From: JBBSQE01 sp038258095
GTDB taxonomy: Bacteria; Actinomycetota; Thermoleophilia; Solirubrobacterales; 70-9
Reading direction: 5' to 3'
NCBI GenBank assembly: GCA_038258095.1
Contig: JBBSQE010000010.1
Coordinates: 1 to 31,123, forward strand
DNA: 31,123 bases
Shown: positions 6,781-13,672 of the stretch, in pieces
Position numbering within the stretch: the first letter of the stretch is position 1
Layout: each line of letters begins with the position of its first letter
The notes under the pieces: generated by a model
The model's input: the letters and a program-made list of their open reading frames with translations, nothing else
Database searches by the model: none
What the model was told of the DNA's origin: nothing
Made by a program: the position numbers and the translations under genes

Positions 6781-8219
6781 GCGTGGGCTCCGTTCGGTGT
6801 CGCGGCGGCGCTCAGTGGTGCTGCCGGTGGAAGGTCGAGTGTGAAAGCGGTGAACCCGCGTCGCGACGTGACCGCGATGCCGCCGCCCATCCTCTGGGCG
6901 AGCTCGCGGGCGATGGCGAGGCCGAGGCCCGAGCCGGAGACGGAATCACCGGTATAGAAGCGGTCGAAGATCTGTGACTGCACCCGCCGGGGGATTCCCG
7001 GCCCCTGGTCGGAGACGGTGATCTCGGCTCGGCTGTTCTCGATATAGCTGGTCATGGTCACCTGGGTCCCCTCGGGCGTGTGCCTGAGAGCGTTGTCGAG
7101 CAGGATACGGATGATCTGCCTCGTCCTCTCCGGGTCCGCCTCGGCCAGCGCCGGCTCGACCGGCCCCCGAACCTGGAGGCGTGAGCCCCGGCGATCGGCG
7201 ATCGGGCCGAACTCCCGAGCCACCTGCCGTGCCAGCCTGCCGAGGTCGACCTGCCCCGGATCGATCTCCAGCGCGCCGGAGTCCAGCTTGGAGAGGTCGA
7301 GGAGATCGGTCGTGAGCTTCGTCAGCCGGTCCACCTGCTCGCGCATGTTGCGAACGAAGTCCGCCCGCACCTCCGGGTCGGGGTCCTCGTCCTCGAGGAG
7401 CTCGACGAAGCCCCCGAGGGAGAAGATCGGCGTCCTGAGCTCATGCGACGCATTTGCGATGAACTGCCTGCGGGCGCGCTCGAGGTCGGCAAGGCGGCGC
7501 TGCATCTCGTTGAAGGTCATGGCGAGCTGGCCGAGCTCGTCGGTCGAGTCGACCGGGATCGGCGTTTCGAAGTCTCCGTCGGCGACCTGCTGGGCAGCCT
7601 CCTCCAGGCGGCGGAGCCGCTTCGATAGGGCTCGAGCGGCGAGGTAGCCGGCGGCCAGCGCCAGGAGCAGAGCGATGCCTCCGGCGATGAGGATCTGCCG
7701 CTTGATCAGCGCGACGTTTGACTCCACCTCGCCGAGCGGCTCCGAATAGACGGCGATCCACGTCGGGTTCGAGCGCGGGATCGGCAGGGCAACCTCGGCG
7801 AGGCGCCCGCCTGCCCCTGCGTCGACTCCGGCCACCGGACGTCCGGCGGCGGCCTCCGCCGCGAGGGTGAAGGGATCCTCGACCGGCCCCCGTTCCAGGG
7901 CCGAGTCGCTGAGGACGAACATCGGCTGACCTTTGCCCGGGACGCCGAGGATCGTCACCCGCGAGTCGGTGAGCTGGGAGATCCTCCGAAGGAGCGACGT
8001 CAACTGAGCCGGCGCCAGGTCCTCGCTCATCGCCGCGACGATTCGCGGCTCTCGCAGGGTCCCGCGCTTCTCGAGACGGGAGAGCTTCTGAGTGGTCAGG
8101 CTCGACTCGAGCTGGGGAACGACATAGAGGTACACGAAGCCGACGGCCGCTGCCGTGATCAGGAAGAACAGCAGGACGAGCCGCGTCCGCACGCTGCGCA
8201 AGCCGGCCAGCCGCGTCAC
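6777..8219 (-). CDS. Membrane sensor histidine kinase with HAMP domain
   Basis: Sensor of a two-component pair, 480 residues. There is a first transmembrane helix at about 12-33, an extracytoplasmic sensor region (about 35-172), a second helix (about 175-195), a HAMP domain (about 196-248), a HisKA domain with SHELRTP (phospho-His259) and a HATPase domain with N-box Asn376, DQGPGIP (404-410) and GSGLGLA (429-435). All catalytic motifs are intact. The GTG start at 8219 lies three bases after the response-regulator stop, and its own stop overlaps the protease start by four bases. The signal is unknown; HtrA linkage suggests misfolded envelope protein or wall stress, as in CssRS/MprAB-type systems. 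Confidence 0.94.
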   Translation of the reverse strand: MTRLAGLRSVRTRLVLLFFLITAAAVGFVYLYVVPQLESSLTTQKLSRLEKRGTLREPRIVAAMSEDLAPAQLTSLLRRISQLTDSRVTILGVPGKGQPMFVLSDSALERGPVEDPFTLAAEAAAGRPVAGVDAGAGGRLAEVALPIPRSNPTWIAVYSEPLGEVESNVALIKRQILIAGGIALLLALAAGYLAARALSKRLRRLEEAAQQVADGDFETPIPVDSTDELGQLAMTFNEMQRRLADLERARRQFIANASHELRTPIFSLGGFVELLEDEDPDPEVRADFVRNMREQVDRLTKLTTDLLDLSKLDSGALEIDPGQVDLGRLARQVAREFGPIADRRGSRLQVRGPVEPALAEADPERTRQIIRILLDNALRHTPEGTQVTMTSYIENSRAEITVSDQGPGIPRRVQSQIFDRFYTGDSVSGSGLGLAIARELAQRMGGGIAVTSRRGFTAFTLDLPPAAPLSAAATPNGAHA

Positions 8220-8222
8220 GAT

Positions 8223-8960
8223 CTAGTCTCGGAAGCGGTAGCCGACGCCGCGCACCGTGAAGAGGTACTCGGGCTCGCGCGGGTCGGCCTCGAGCTTCTC
8301 GCGGAGGTGGCGGATGTGGACGTCGACCGTGCGCGGGTCGCGGTAGTCCGAGCCTCCCCAGACGTGTTCGAGGAGGGTCTCCCGGGCCAGTACCCGGCCG
8401 GGGGAGCGAGCGAGGGCGGCGAGGATCTCGAACTCGACGTAGGTGAGCCGCGCCTCCTCGCCCCGCACCGTCACCGCGCGCCGGGCGAAGTCGATCTGGA
8501 GGTCGCCGCTGGTGATCGGCTCCTCGTCGGCCTGTCCGCCGCCGGGCATCCGGGAGCGGCGGAGAGCTGCCTTGACGCGGCTGCGGAACTCGCGCAGGGA
8601 GAAGGGCTTGGTTATGTAGTCGTCGGCCCCGACCTCGAGGCCGACGACCTTGTCGATCTCGTCGCCCTTCGCCGTGAGCATGATGATCGGGACCTGGCTG
8701 CGCGAGCGCATCCGCCGGCACACCTCGACGCCGTCCACGCGCGGGAGCATCAGGTCGAGCACGACGAGGTCGAACCGGGCCTCGGCGAACCGCTGCAGCG
8801 CCTCCTGGCCGTCGTGGGCGGAGACCACCTCGTAGCCGTCCTTGCGGAGCGGATAGCTCAACAGGGTCTGGATCGACTGTTCGTCGTCGACCAGGAGGAT
8901 GCGCGCGTCGCCGTCCGTCACACCGCAGAGCGTACGGCCCGCGGCCGCCGACGGCGACAT
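8223..8960 (-). CDS. OmpR-family response regulator
   Basis: DNA-binding partner of the downstream kinase, 245 residues from the ATG at 8960. The receiver domain (about 19-135) has acidic pocket Asp25/Asp26, phospho-acceptor Asp69 (VVLDLMLP), LTAK and the conserved Lys of TKPFS. A winged-helix output domain follows (about 150-243: LTYVEFEILAALARSPGRVL, DVHIRHLREKLE, TVRGVGYRF). A GTG 13 codons later (8921) would give the more usual short start before ARILLVDDE. Neither site has a Shine-Dalgarno. The start is only 37 bases from the divergent gene at 8998, so promoters face away from each other in a very short space. Confidence 0.94.
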   Translation of the reverse strand: MSPSAAAGRTLCGVTDGDARILLVDDEQSIQTLLSYPLRKDGYEVVSAHDGQEALQRFAEARFDLVVLDLMLPRVDGVEVCRRMRSRSQVPIIMLTAKGDEIDKVVGLEVGADDYITKPFSLREFRSRVKAALRRSRMPGGGQADEEPITSGDLQIDFARRAVTVRGEEARLTYVEFEILAALARSPGRVLARETLLEHVWGGSDYRDPRTVDVHIRHLREKLEADPREPEYLFTVRGVGYRFRD

Positions 8961-8997
8961 GAGCGGTCACTAACACGCGACCCGCTAAAACCGGCCC

Positions 8998-11073
8998 GTG
9001 CTCGATTTCCGTCTCTACCGACTCGCCCTCCTCGGCGGTGTCCTCGCCGCGATCGTCCTGATGTTCTCTGTCGTCTCCCGCCCGGAGCCGCTGCGCTCGG
9101 AGATCTCGACCGCCGGGTTCGACGGCCCCGCCGCCGCGCAGATCGCGCGATCGGTGATCGATATCGCGCCCCAGCGCGTGCCCGGCAGCGCCGATGACGG
9201 GCGTGCGGCCGACTACGTCGGCCGCCAGCTCGCCGCGATCGAGGGCGCCTCCGTCAACGAGCACCGCTTCAAGGGGACCTACAACGGCGACGACATCGAA
9301 CTGCGCAACGTCGTCGCGACCCTCCCTGGGCAGACCAACACGAAGATCGTCATCGCAGCACCCCGCGATTGTCCGGCGGGCGTGTGCGCGGCGTCGAGCG
9401 CGGCGTCCACGGGGGCTCTGATCGAGCTGGGGCGGGCACTTGCCGGGGCGCAACTCCAGAAGACGGTCGAGCTGGTCTCGCTCGATGGGTCAAGCGCAGG
9501 CGCCGCCGGGGCGGCGCAGTTGGCGGACGAGCTCCGCTCGGAGCCGGCCCGCGCCGTGATCGTGCTCTACCAACCCGGGTCGAGGCGGACCCGGGGCAAC
9601 GCGGTGATCCCGTTCTCCGACGATCTGAAGAGCACCTCGGCCCAGCTCACCGAATCGGCCACGCGGGCCGTCCAGGCCGAGCGGGTCTCCGGCTCTGCGG
9701 GAGAGGGGACGCTGTCGGACCTACTGCGCCTGGCGATTCCGGCTGCGACGGGGGATCAGGGGCCGCTGATCGGCGCCGGCTCCGACGCGGTCACCCTGGC
9801 GTCGGCGGGTGACCTGCCGCTCCCCGAGGAGGCCGACGGCTCGGGGGCGCTCGATGCCGACACGCTCGGCGAGGTGGGCCGTTCGGCGCTCGGGTTGGCC
9901 TTCGCGCTTGATGCCTCCGGCGCCCCGCTCGACCACGGCCCCACGACCTACATCCCGCTGGCCGGGAAGTTGATCCCCGGCTGGGCGCTGTCCCTCCTCG
10001 CGCTGATGCTGCTCCTGCCGGTCGGGGTGCTCGGAGCCGACGCCTGCGTCCGTTCCTGGCGGCGGGGTGATCCCGTCCTGATCGCGACAGCGTGGGTGCT
10101 GAGTCGCGCGGCCTGCTTCCTCGCGGCCGTCCTCGCCGCATATGCGCTCGCGATCGTCTCGATCGTGCCGCACCCTTCCTGGCCCTTCGACCCCGCCGCC
10201 TACAGGGTCGGCTTCGGCGAGATGGTGGTTCTGGCCCTGCTGGCCGGGACGGTTGTCTCGGCGATCCTGGGCGCACGCCGCTTCCGCCTTCTCGAGGAGG
10301 CAAACGACGCGATCTCATCGGTGATCGCCGCGTTCCTCTTCGCCGGCGGCCTGGGAATCTGGGTCGCCAATCCGTATCTGGCGCTGCTCCTGGTGCCGAC
10401 CGTCCATCTCTGGCTCCTGGCCTCGGGGCCGGAGAACCGCGGCCGCCCGTTGGTCGTCGTTCCGGCTGCGCTCGGGGGCCTGGTGGTGCCGGTTGTCGCC
10501 GCCCTGGCACTCGGCGACCGCCTGGATTCGGGCACGGCCCTCCCCTGGCACCTGGTACTGATGTTCACCGGCGGTCACTTCGGATTTCTGGCGACGATCC
10601 CGCTCTGCCTTCTGGCCGGTTGTCTGATGTCGATTCTGGTGGTTGCGGCCACCCATCCGGTTCCTCCGAAGGTCATCCGCCGGCGGTCCCGGAACCGACG
10701 CTCAGGCAGTATTTCAGGGAGTGAAGGCCCCCGGCGACGGGCGCCCGCGCTGCGCGGAACGGTTCCGCCGGATCACTCCTCCAAGGTTCTTGGACAGATA
10801 TGCGAGTACCAAGTACTAATGATCAACCGGCCTCCGCCGATAACGCCTCCTGACGGAAGGAACCGCGACTTGGCTTCGCCTTCAAGGAGAAAGATGTCCC
10901 CCAGCGACTACAAGACCCTGATCGCCTCCGGCGAGTACCGGCCCCGCCCGGATCTCGTCGCCAAGGCGATGCTGCAGCGTCGCGGCGTTCGCACGATGCT
11001 GGGCGCTTCGTTCGCTAGCGGCCGAGCTGGTCATACCCAGCCGGGGCCGGCCCAGCGCCCTCGCTCCGCCTGA
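8998..11073 (+). CDS. Multipass membrane protein with degenerate M28-like ectodomain
   Basis: The open frame encodes 691 residues. An N-terminal helix (about 8-26) precedes an M28 aminopeptidase-like region (about 40-310: VPGSADDGRAADYVGRQL, LRNVVATLPG, STGALIELGRAL), followed by a polytopic half (about 325-560). The zinc ligands expected of M28 enzymes are missing: the region where HxD and DDN would be reads APRDCPAG and CAASSAAS, and the Glu-Glu site reads DGSSAG, so it is probably not a peptidase. Coding character fades after about 10,690, where third positions become A/T-rich; the frame then runs with no stop through a promoter and a FlgM-like gene. The natural end is therefore uncertain. 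The GTG start has no Shine-Dalgarno. Confidence 0.7.
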   Translation: MLDFRLYRLALLGGVLAAIVLMFSVVSRPEPLRSEISTAGFDGPAAAQIARSVIDIAPQRVPGSADDGRAADYVGRQLAAIEGASVNEHRFKGTYNGDDIELRNVVATLPGQTNTKIVIAAPRDCPAGVCAASSAASTGALIELGRALAGAQLQKTVELVSLDGSSAGAAGAAQLADELRSEPARAVIVLYQPGSRRTRGNAVIPFSDDLKSTSAQLTESATRAVQAERVSGSAGEGTLSDLLRLAIPAATGDQGPLIGAGSDAVTLASAGDLPLPEEADGSGALDADTLGEVGRSALGLAFALDASGAPLDHGPTTYIPLAGKLIPGWALSLLALMLLLPVGVLGADACVRSWRRGDPVLIATAWVLSRAACFLAAVLAAYALAIVSIVPHPSWPFDPAAYRVGFGEMVVLALLAGTVVSAILGARRFRLLEEANDAISSVIAAFLFAGGLGIWVANPYLALLLVPTVHLWLLASGPENRGRPLVVVPAALGGLVVPVVAALALGDRLDSGTALPWHLVLMFTGGHFGFLATIPLCLLAGCLMSILVVAATHPVPPKVIRRRSRNRRSGSISGSEGPRRRAPALRGTVPPDHSSKVLGQICEYQVLMINRPPPITPPDGRNRDLASPSRRKMSPSDYKTLIASGEYRPRPDLVAKAMLQRRGVRTMLGASFASGRAGHTQPGPAQRPRSA
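10817..10843 (+). promoter_or_regulatory. Sigma-28 (FliA/SigD)-type promoter
   Basis: TAAT at 10817-10820, a 15-base spacer, then GCCGATAA at 10836-10843. The -10 octamer is identical to the known flagellar sigma consensus (TAAA-N15-GCCGATAA) and the -35 differs by one base. It lies 50 bases before the ATG of a FlgM-like gene. A weaker housekeeping promoter candidate (TTGGAC near 10,791, TACTAAT at 10814-10820) overlaps it. Confidence 0.65.
10894..11073 (+). CDS. Small FlgM-like protein (anti-sigma-28 motif)
   Basis: FlgM binds the flagellar sigma factor and holds late flagellar genes off until the hook is complete. This 59-residue product has SPSDYKTLIASGEYRPRP followed by DLVAKAMLQRRG, matching the FlgM C-terminal pattern (K..I..G.Y..d...vA..ml) that contacts sigma-28. 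AAGGAG (10884-10889) sits four bases before the ATG and a GCCGATAA promoter lies upstream. It is shorter than typical FlgM (about 85-100), and the last 20 residues are Gly/Pro/Arg-rich and overlap thiL on the other strand by 59 bases. It is in the same frame as the upstream membrane-protein gene, with no stop between them. No other flagellar gene is in the window, so the role is inferred. Confidence 0.6.
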   Translation: MSPSDYKTLIASGEYRPRPDLVAKAMLQRRGVRTMLGASFASGRAGHTQPGPAQRPRSA

Positions 11074-11998
11074 CCTCGACGCCATCTCCTTCAGTCGCCG
11101 CGCCGATCACGGTGCCTGTGACTCCGGTTGCCTTGAGCGTCTCCAGGGCCTCCTCGGCTCGTTCCGCCGGGAGCGCCGCCAGCAACTCGTAGTCCTCGCC
11201 CCCGGCGAGGGCCAGGTCCAGCGGGTCGTAATCCGCCGCCGTGGCCGCTTCAGCGAGCCCGGCCGCGAGTGGAACGTCCTCGCCCGTGATGACGAGTCCG
11301 ACCCCACTCGCCGCGGCCAGATGACCGGCGTCGGCGCCGAGGCCGTCGGAGATGTCGATCATCGCCGTGGCGCCGGAGGCAGCGAGTGCCGAGCCCGCCG
11401 CGAGGCGTGGTTGCGGCTCGGTCTGGCGTTGTAGGAGTCCGTCTGCGACCGGAGGGGAAAGCTCGTCGCCGAGCTCTGGCCGTCTGAGCAGAGCCAGCCC
11501 GGCGGCCGCCCCGCCGAGCTCGCCGGTGACGATCAGGACGTCGCCGGGATGCGCTCCGGCACGCGTCACGAAAGTGTCCCCGGCCGGTGCGTGCCCGACA
11601 ACCGTGACGGTCAGGCACAGGACGGGCGAGCGGGTTACGTCTCCCCCGGCGAGCGTCGTGCCGGTCTCCCGGGCGAGGGCGAGCAGCCCGTCGAGCAGCT
11701 CGAGGCATTCGTCCTCGCCGAGGTCCGGCGGGACGCCGAGCGCCACGTAGGCCTCGCCCGCCCGCGCACCCATCGCGGCGAGATCGGAGAGAGCCGCGGC
11801 GAGGGACTTGTGGCCGATCGAGGTGAGGGGAAAGGTCCCGCGGCGGAAGTGGACACCGTCGACCAGGGAGTCGATCGAGGTCGCCGTGGCGCCCGCCGGC
11901 GCGGTGATGGCCGCGTCGTCGCCGGAGCCGAGGACGACGCCGGGCCCGGGCGGTGGCAGGCGGTCGCGCAGCCTGGTCAGAAAGTCGAACTCGCCCAT
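11015..11998 (-). CDS. thiL: Thiamine-monophosphate kinase
   Basis: Last step of thiamine pyrophosphate synthesis: ATP-dependent phosphorylation of thiamine monophosphate in the cytoplasm. The 327-residue protein shows the PurM/ThiL-fold motifs GSGDDAA (24-30), DSLVDGVHF (43-51), SDLAAMGA, the metal and nucleotide site GGDVTRSP, and DISDGLGAD, with GGEDYELL near the C-terminus. Length is typical and it appears intact. The ATG at 11998 has no Shine-Dalgarno but a GACAAT -10-like box six bases upstream, suggesting a leaderless transcript. Its 3' end overlaps the FlgM-like gene by 59 bases tail to tail. Confidence 0.94.
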   Translation of the reverse strand: MGEFDFLTRLRDRLPPPGPGVVLGSGDDAAITAPAGATATSIDSLVDGVHFRRGTFPLTSIGHKSLAAALSDLAAMGARAGEAYVALGVPPDLGEDECLELLDGLLALARETGTTLAGGDVTRSPVLCLTVTVVGHAPAGDTFVTRAGAHPGDVLIVTGELGGAAAGLALLRRPELGDELSPPVADGLLQRQTEPQPRLAAGSALAASGATAMIDISDGLGADAGHLAAASGVGLVITGEDVPLAAGLAEAATAADYDPLDLALAGGEDYELLAALPAERAEEALETLKATGVTGTVIGAATEGDGVEVRRSEGAGPAPAGYDQLGR

Positions 11999-12004
11999 GG
12001 CCCC

Positions 12005-12010
12005 ATTGTC
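12005..12010 (-). promoter_or_regulatory. Putative -10 box of thiL
   Basis: GACAAT on the minus strand, six bases before the ATG at 11998. No clear -35 is visible. Confidence 0.35.
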
Positions 12011-12072
12011 ACGCTCCGCGGCGGTGCAGTGCGGACGGCCTGCTCATTCGGGGAGTCATCGTGCCGCAGGGT

Positions 12073-12099
12073 TTGACGAGCACAGGGGCGCCGTACCCT
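12073..12099 (+). promoter_or_regulatory. Promoter of the hicBA remnant
   Basis: TTGACG (12073-12078) and TACCCT (12094-12099) are separated by 15 bases (16 if TTTGAC is used). The -10 box ends six bases before the hicB ATG, so the transcript would be leaderless. Confidence 0.55.
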
Positions 12100-12105
12100 G
12101 TGGCC

Positions 12106-12331
12106 ATGCCGAAGGCCAATGAGATCGAGGTCGTCTTCGAGCCCCAACCCGAGGGGGGGTTCACGGTGTATTCGCCGGAGCTGCCGGGAATGGTGACCCA
12201 GGGAGATACCCTCGAGGAGGCCGAAGAGATGGGCCGGTGAGGCGATCTCCTTCTACGTCGAAAGCATGCGAGAACGGGGCAAGGAGGTCCCGCTGGATGT
12301 GGTGCGCCGCAGGTATCCTGTTCCGGCGTGA
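12106..12331 (+). pseudogene. hicB: Frameshifted HicB-family antitoxin
   Basis: HicB antitoxins neutralise HicA and repress their own promoter. The first frame reads 44 residues (MPKANEIEVVFEPQPEGG, FTVYSPELPGMVTQGDTLEEAEE) and stops at TGA 12238-12240. The homologous continuation GEAISFYVESMRERGKEVPL, then DVVRRRYPVPA, is in another frame and ends at TGA 12329-12331. Removing one G from the GGG at 12231-12233 restores a single frame of about 75 residues, normal for HicB. The break is thus a one-base insertion, either real or an assembly error. The restored stop overlaps the hicA start in GTGA, preserving the expected operon geometry. Confidence 0.75.
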
Positions 12332-12456
12332 CCCCGTGCCTTCCGCGCGGAATCTCCGGAAAGCGAACGATCAAGGCGTTGCAGTGCGCGGGCCGGCATG
12401 TCCGAGTTAAGACGGCTCAGTTGACTCGCGAGGAGTTTCAGCGGCTTCTGCGTTGA
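12328..12456 (+). pseudogene. hicA: HicA-like toxin remnant with internal deletion
   Basis: HicA is a small double-stranded-RNA-binding-fold mRNA interferase, normally 60-80 residues. Here a 42-codon frame reads VTPCLPRGISGKRTIKALQC (the usual N-terminal LPR.sGk..ikaL..aG), then jumps straight to RHVRVKTAQLTREEFQRLLR, which matches the family's C-terminal helix (gLt.eef..ll). The middle segment with the catalytic GSH, HPDG and RGTLRSIL motifs is absent, about 30-35 residues. The GTG start overlaps the frame-corrected hicB stop. With the active-site His gone it cannot be a working toxin. Confidence 0.65.
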
Positions 12457-12510
12457 TTGCCACACGACCAGCTCGGATATCCATCGCGTCTAGCTAAGGT
12501 CACGGGCGTC

Positions 12511-13569
12511 TTGGAGCCCGAGAAGCAACCCATCCTTCACCGGCTGGGGGAGATCGGCGCCAGAGTCGGCAGCCGTCCGCCCAGCAGCAAGCGAGCCCGC
12601 CTCGCCCTGACGATCGGGATCACGGTCCTGATCTTCGGCTTCCTCGTGTTCACGGTCGCGAGCCAGTGGTCAGACCTGAAGGACGAGGGCGTCAACTTCG
12701 ACCCGATCTGGCTCGTCCCCGCCTTCGCGGTTCTCCCGGTCTTCTATGTCCTCGGCGCGTTCGGCTGGGATCTGATCCTCCGCCTGCTCGGTTACCGCCT
12801 CTCGCCGATGAAGGCGCAGATCGCCTGGGGGCAGCCGCTCTTGGCCCGCTACGTCCCCGGCAGCGTGCTCTACGTGCTCGGCCGTCTGGTCTTGTCCGAG
12901 CGGCTCGGCGTGCCGAGGAGGGCGACCCTCGCGAGCATCGTCTACGAGCAGGCGCTCTCGGGGGCCTCCGCGGTGGCGATCTCCAGCTACTTCGTCATCA
13001 GCCATCCGGACCTGCAAGACGTGCCAGTGCGGTGGGGGGTCCTCATCGTGGTCCCGGCGGCCATCGTCGTGCTGCACCCGAAGGTCTTCGGCCCGCTCTC
13101 GGGGAAGGTCCTCGGCGCCTTCGGCCGCGAGCCCCTGCCGGCGACCATGTCGCTCCCCGGCGTGCTCGGGATGTTCGCCTTCTACGCCTTCAACTGGTGC
13201 GTCGTGGGCTTCGGTGTCTACTGCGCCGCCAACGCCGTCCACAGCATCCCGATCGAAAAGCTGGCCGCGGTCGGCTCAGCGCAGGCCCTGGCGTTCGTGG
13301 CCGCACTGGTCTCGCTCGTCGCACCTGCAGGTCTTGGGGTGCGGGACGCGGTGTTCGCCGGCGCGGTCAAGGTCGCGCTGCCGGGGAAGAGCCTCGCCGT
13401 CGGAGCGGCGATCGCGATCGGAGTCCGGGCGGTGCTGACGGTGGTCGAGCTGATCTACGTTGGAGCCATTACCGTGATCGCCCGTCGCCGCGACACCAGC
13501 ATCCTGGCACCGCTGCTTGCGGGGGAGCTCGACGCGGAGCCGGCGGATGAACTGGAGCTCGTCGAGTAG
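12511..13569 (+). CDS. YbhN/LPG-synthase-type flippase-domain membrane protein
   Basis: Integral membrane protein of the lysylphosphatidylglycerol synthase N-terminal (flippase-like, UPF0104/YbhN) family, about 352 residues from TTG 12511. Multiple transmembrane helices run from about residue 32 to 325. Family features include LLARYVPGSVLYVLGRLVLSE (the conserved KYIPG-type motif) and VSLVAPAGLGVRDAVF (the conserved P.G.G.rE-type loop). The C-terminal tail is acidic (AEPADELELVE). An in-frame TTG at 12457, directly after the hicA stop, is the alternative start; 12511 is preferred because a TAAGGT box lies ten bases upstream and the intervening codons look non-coding. No aminoacyl-transferase domain is present, so a lipid or polyprenol translocation role is inferred. 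Confidence 0.8.
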   Translation: MEPEKQPILHRLGEIGARVGSRPPSSKRARLALTIGITVLIFGFLVFTVASQWSDLKDEGVNFDPIWLVPAFAVLPVFYVLGAFGWDLILRLLGYRLSPMKAQIAWGQPLLARYVPGSVLYVLGRLVLSERLGVPRRATLASIVYEQALSGASAVAISSYFVISHPDLQDVPVRWGVLIVVPAAIVVLHPKVFGPLSGKVLGAFGREPLPATMSLPGVLGMFAFYAFNWCVVGFGVYCAANAVHSIPIEKLAAVGSAQALAFVAALVSLVAPAGLGVRDAVFAGAVKVALPGKSLAVGAAIAIGVRAVLTVVELIYVGAITVIARRRDTSILAPLLAGELDAEPADELELVE

Positions 13570-13588
13570 ACACGTCCTCCCGGCCTGC

Positions 13589-13619
13589 ACGGCTCCGCTC
13601 CTCTGACCATCGGAGCCGT
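13589..13619. terminator. Hairpin between convergent genes
   Basis: ACGGCTCCG (13589-13597) and CGGAGCCGT (13611-13619) form a perfect 9-bp stem with a 13-base loop, 20 bases past the flippase-like gene stop and 54 bases past the glycosyltransferase stop. It is a plausible bidirectional terminator without a U-tract. A smaller GGTCCCG/CGGGAACC hairpin lies near 13,628-13,646. Confidence 0.5.
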
Positions 13620-13672
13620 CGCGCGGTGGTCCCGGATACGGGAACCTTGTGCGACGCCGGCGAGCCGACACC

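Noticed and set aside
7441..9453. A 670-codon open frame on the minus strand
   Set aside because: It overlaps kinase, regulator and the divergent M28-like gene in another frame, with Arg/Pro/Gly-rich shadow composition only.
10725..10893. Treating this stretch as real coding sequence of the membrane protein
   Set aside because: Third codon positions become A/T-rich and the stretch contains a sigma-28-type promoter and Shine-Dalgarno. The open frame probably persists by chance or a lost stop, so the end is reported as uncertain.
13627..13646. GGTCCCG/CGGGAACC as an independent terminator
   Set aside because: The stem needs a bulge and is weaker than the neighbouring perfect 9-bp hairpin; mentioned only with that feature.
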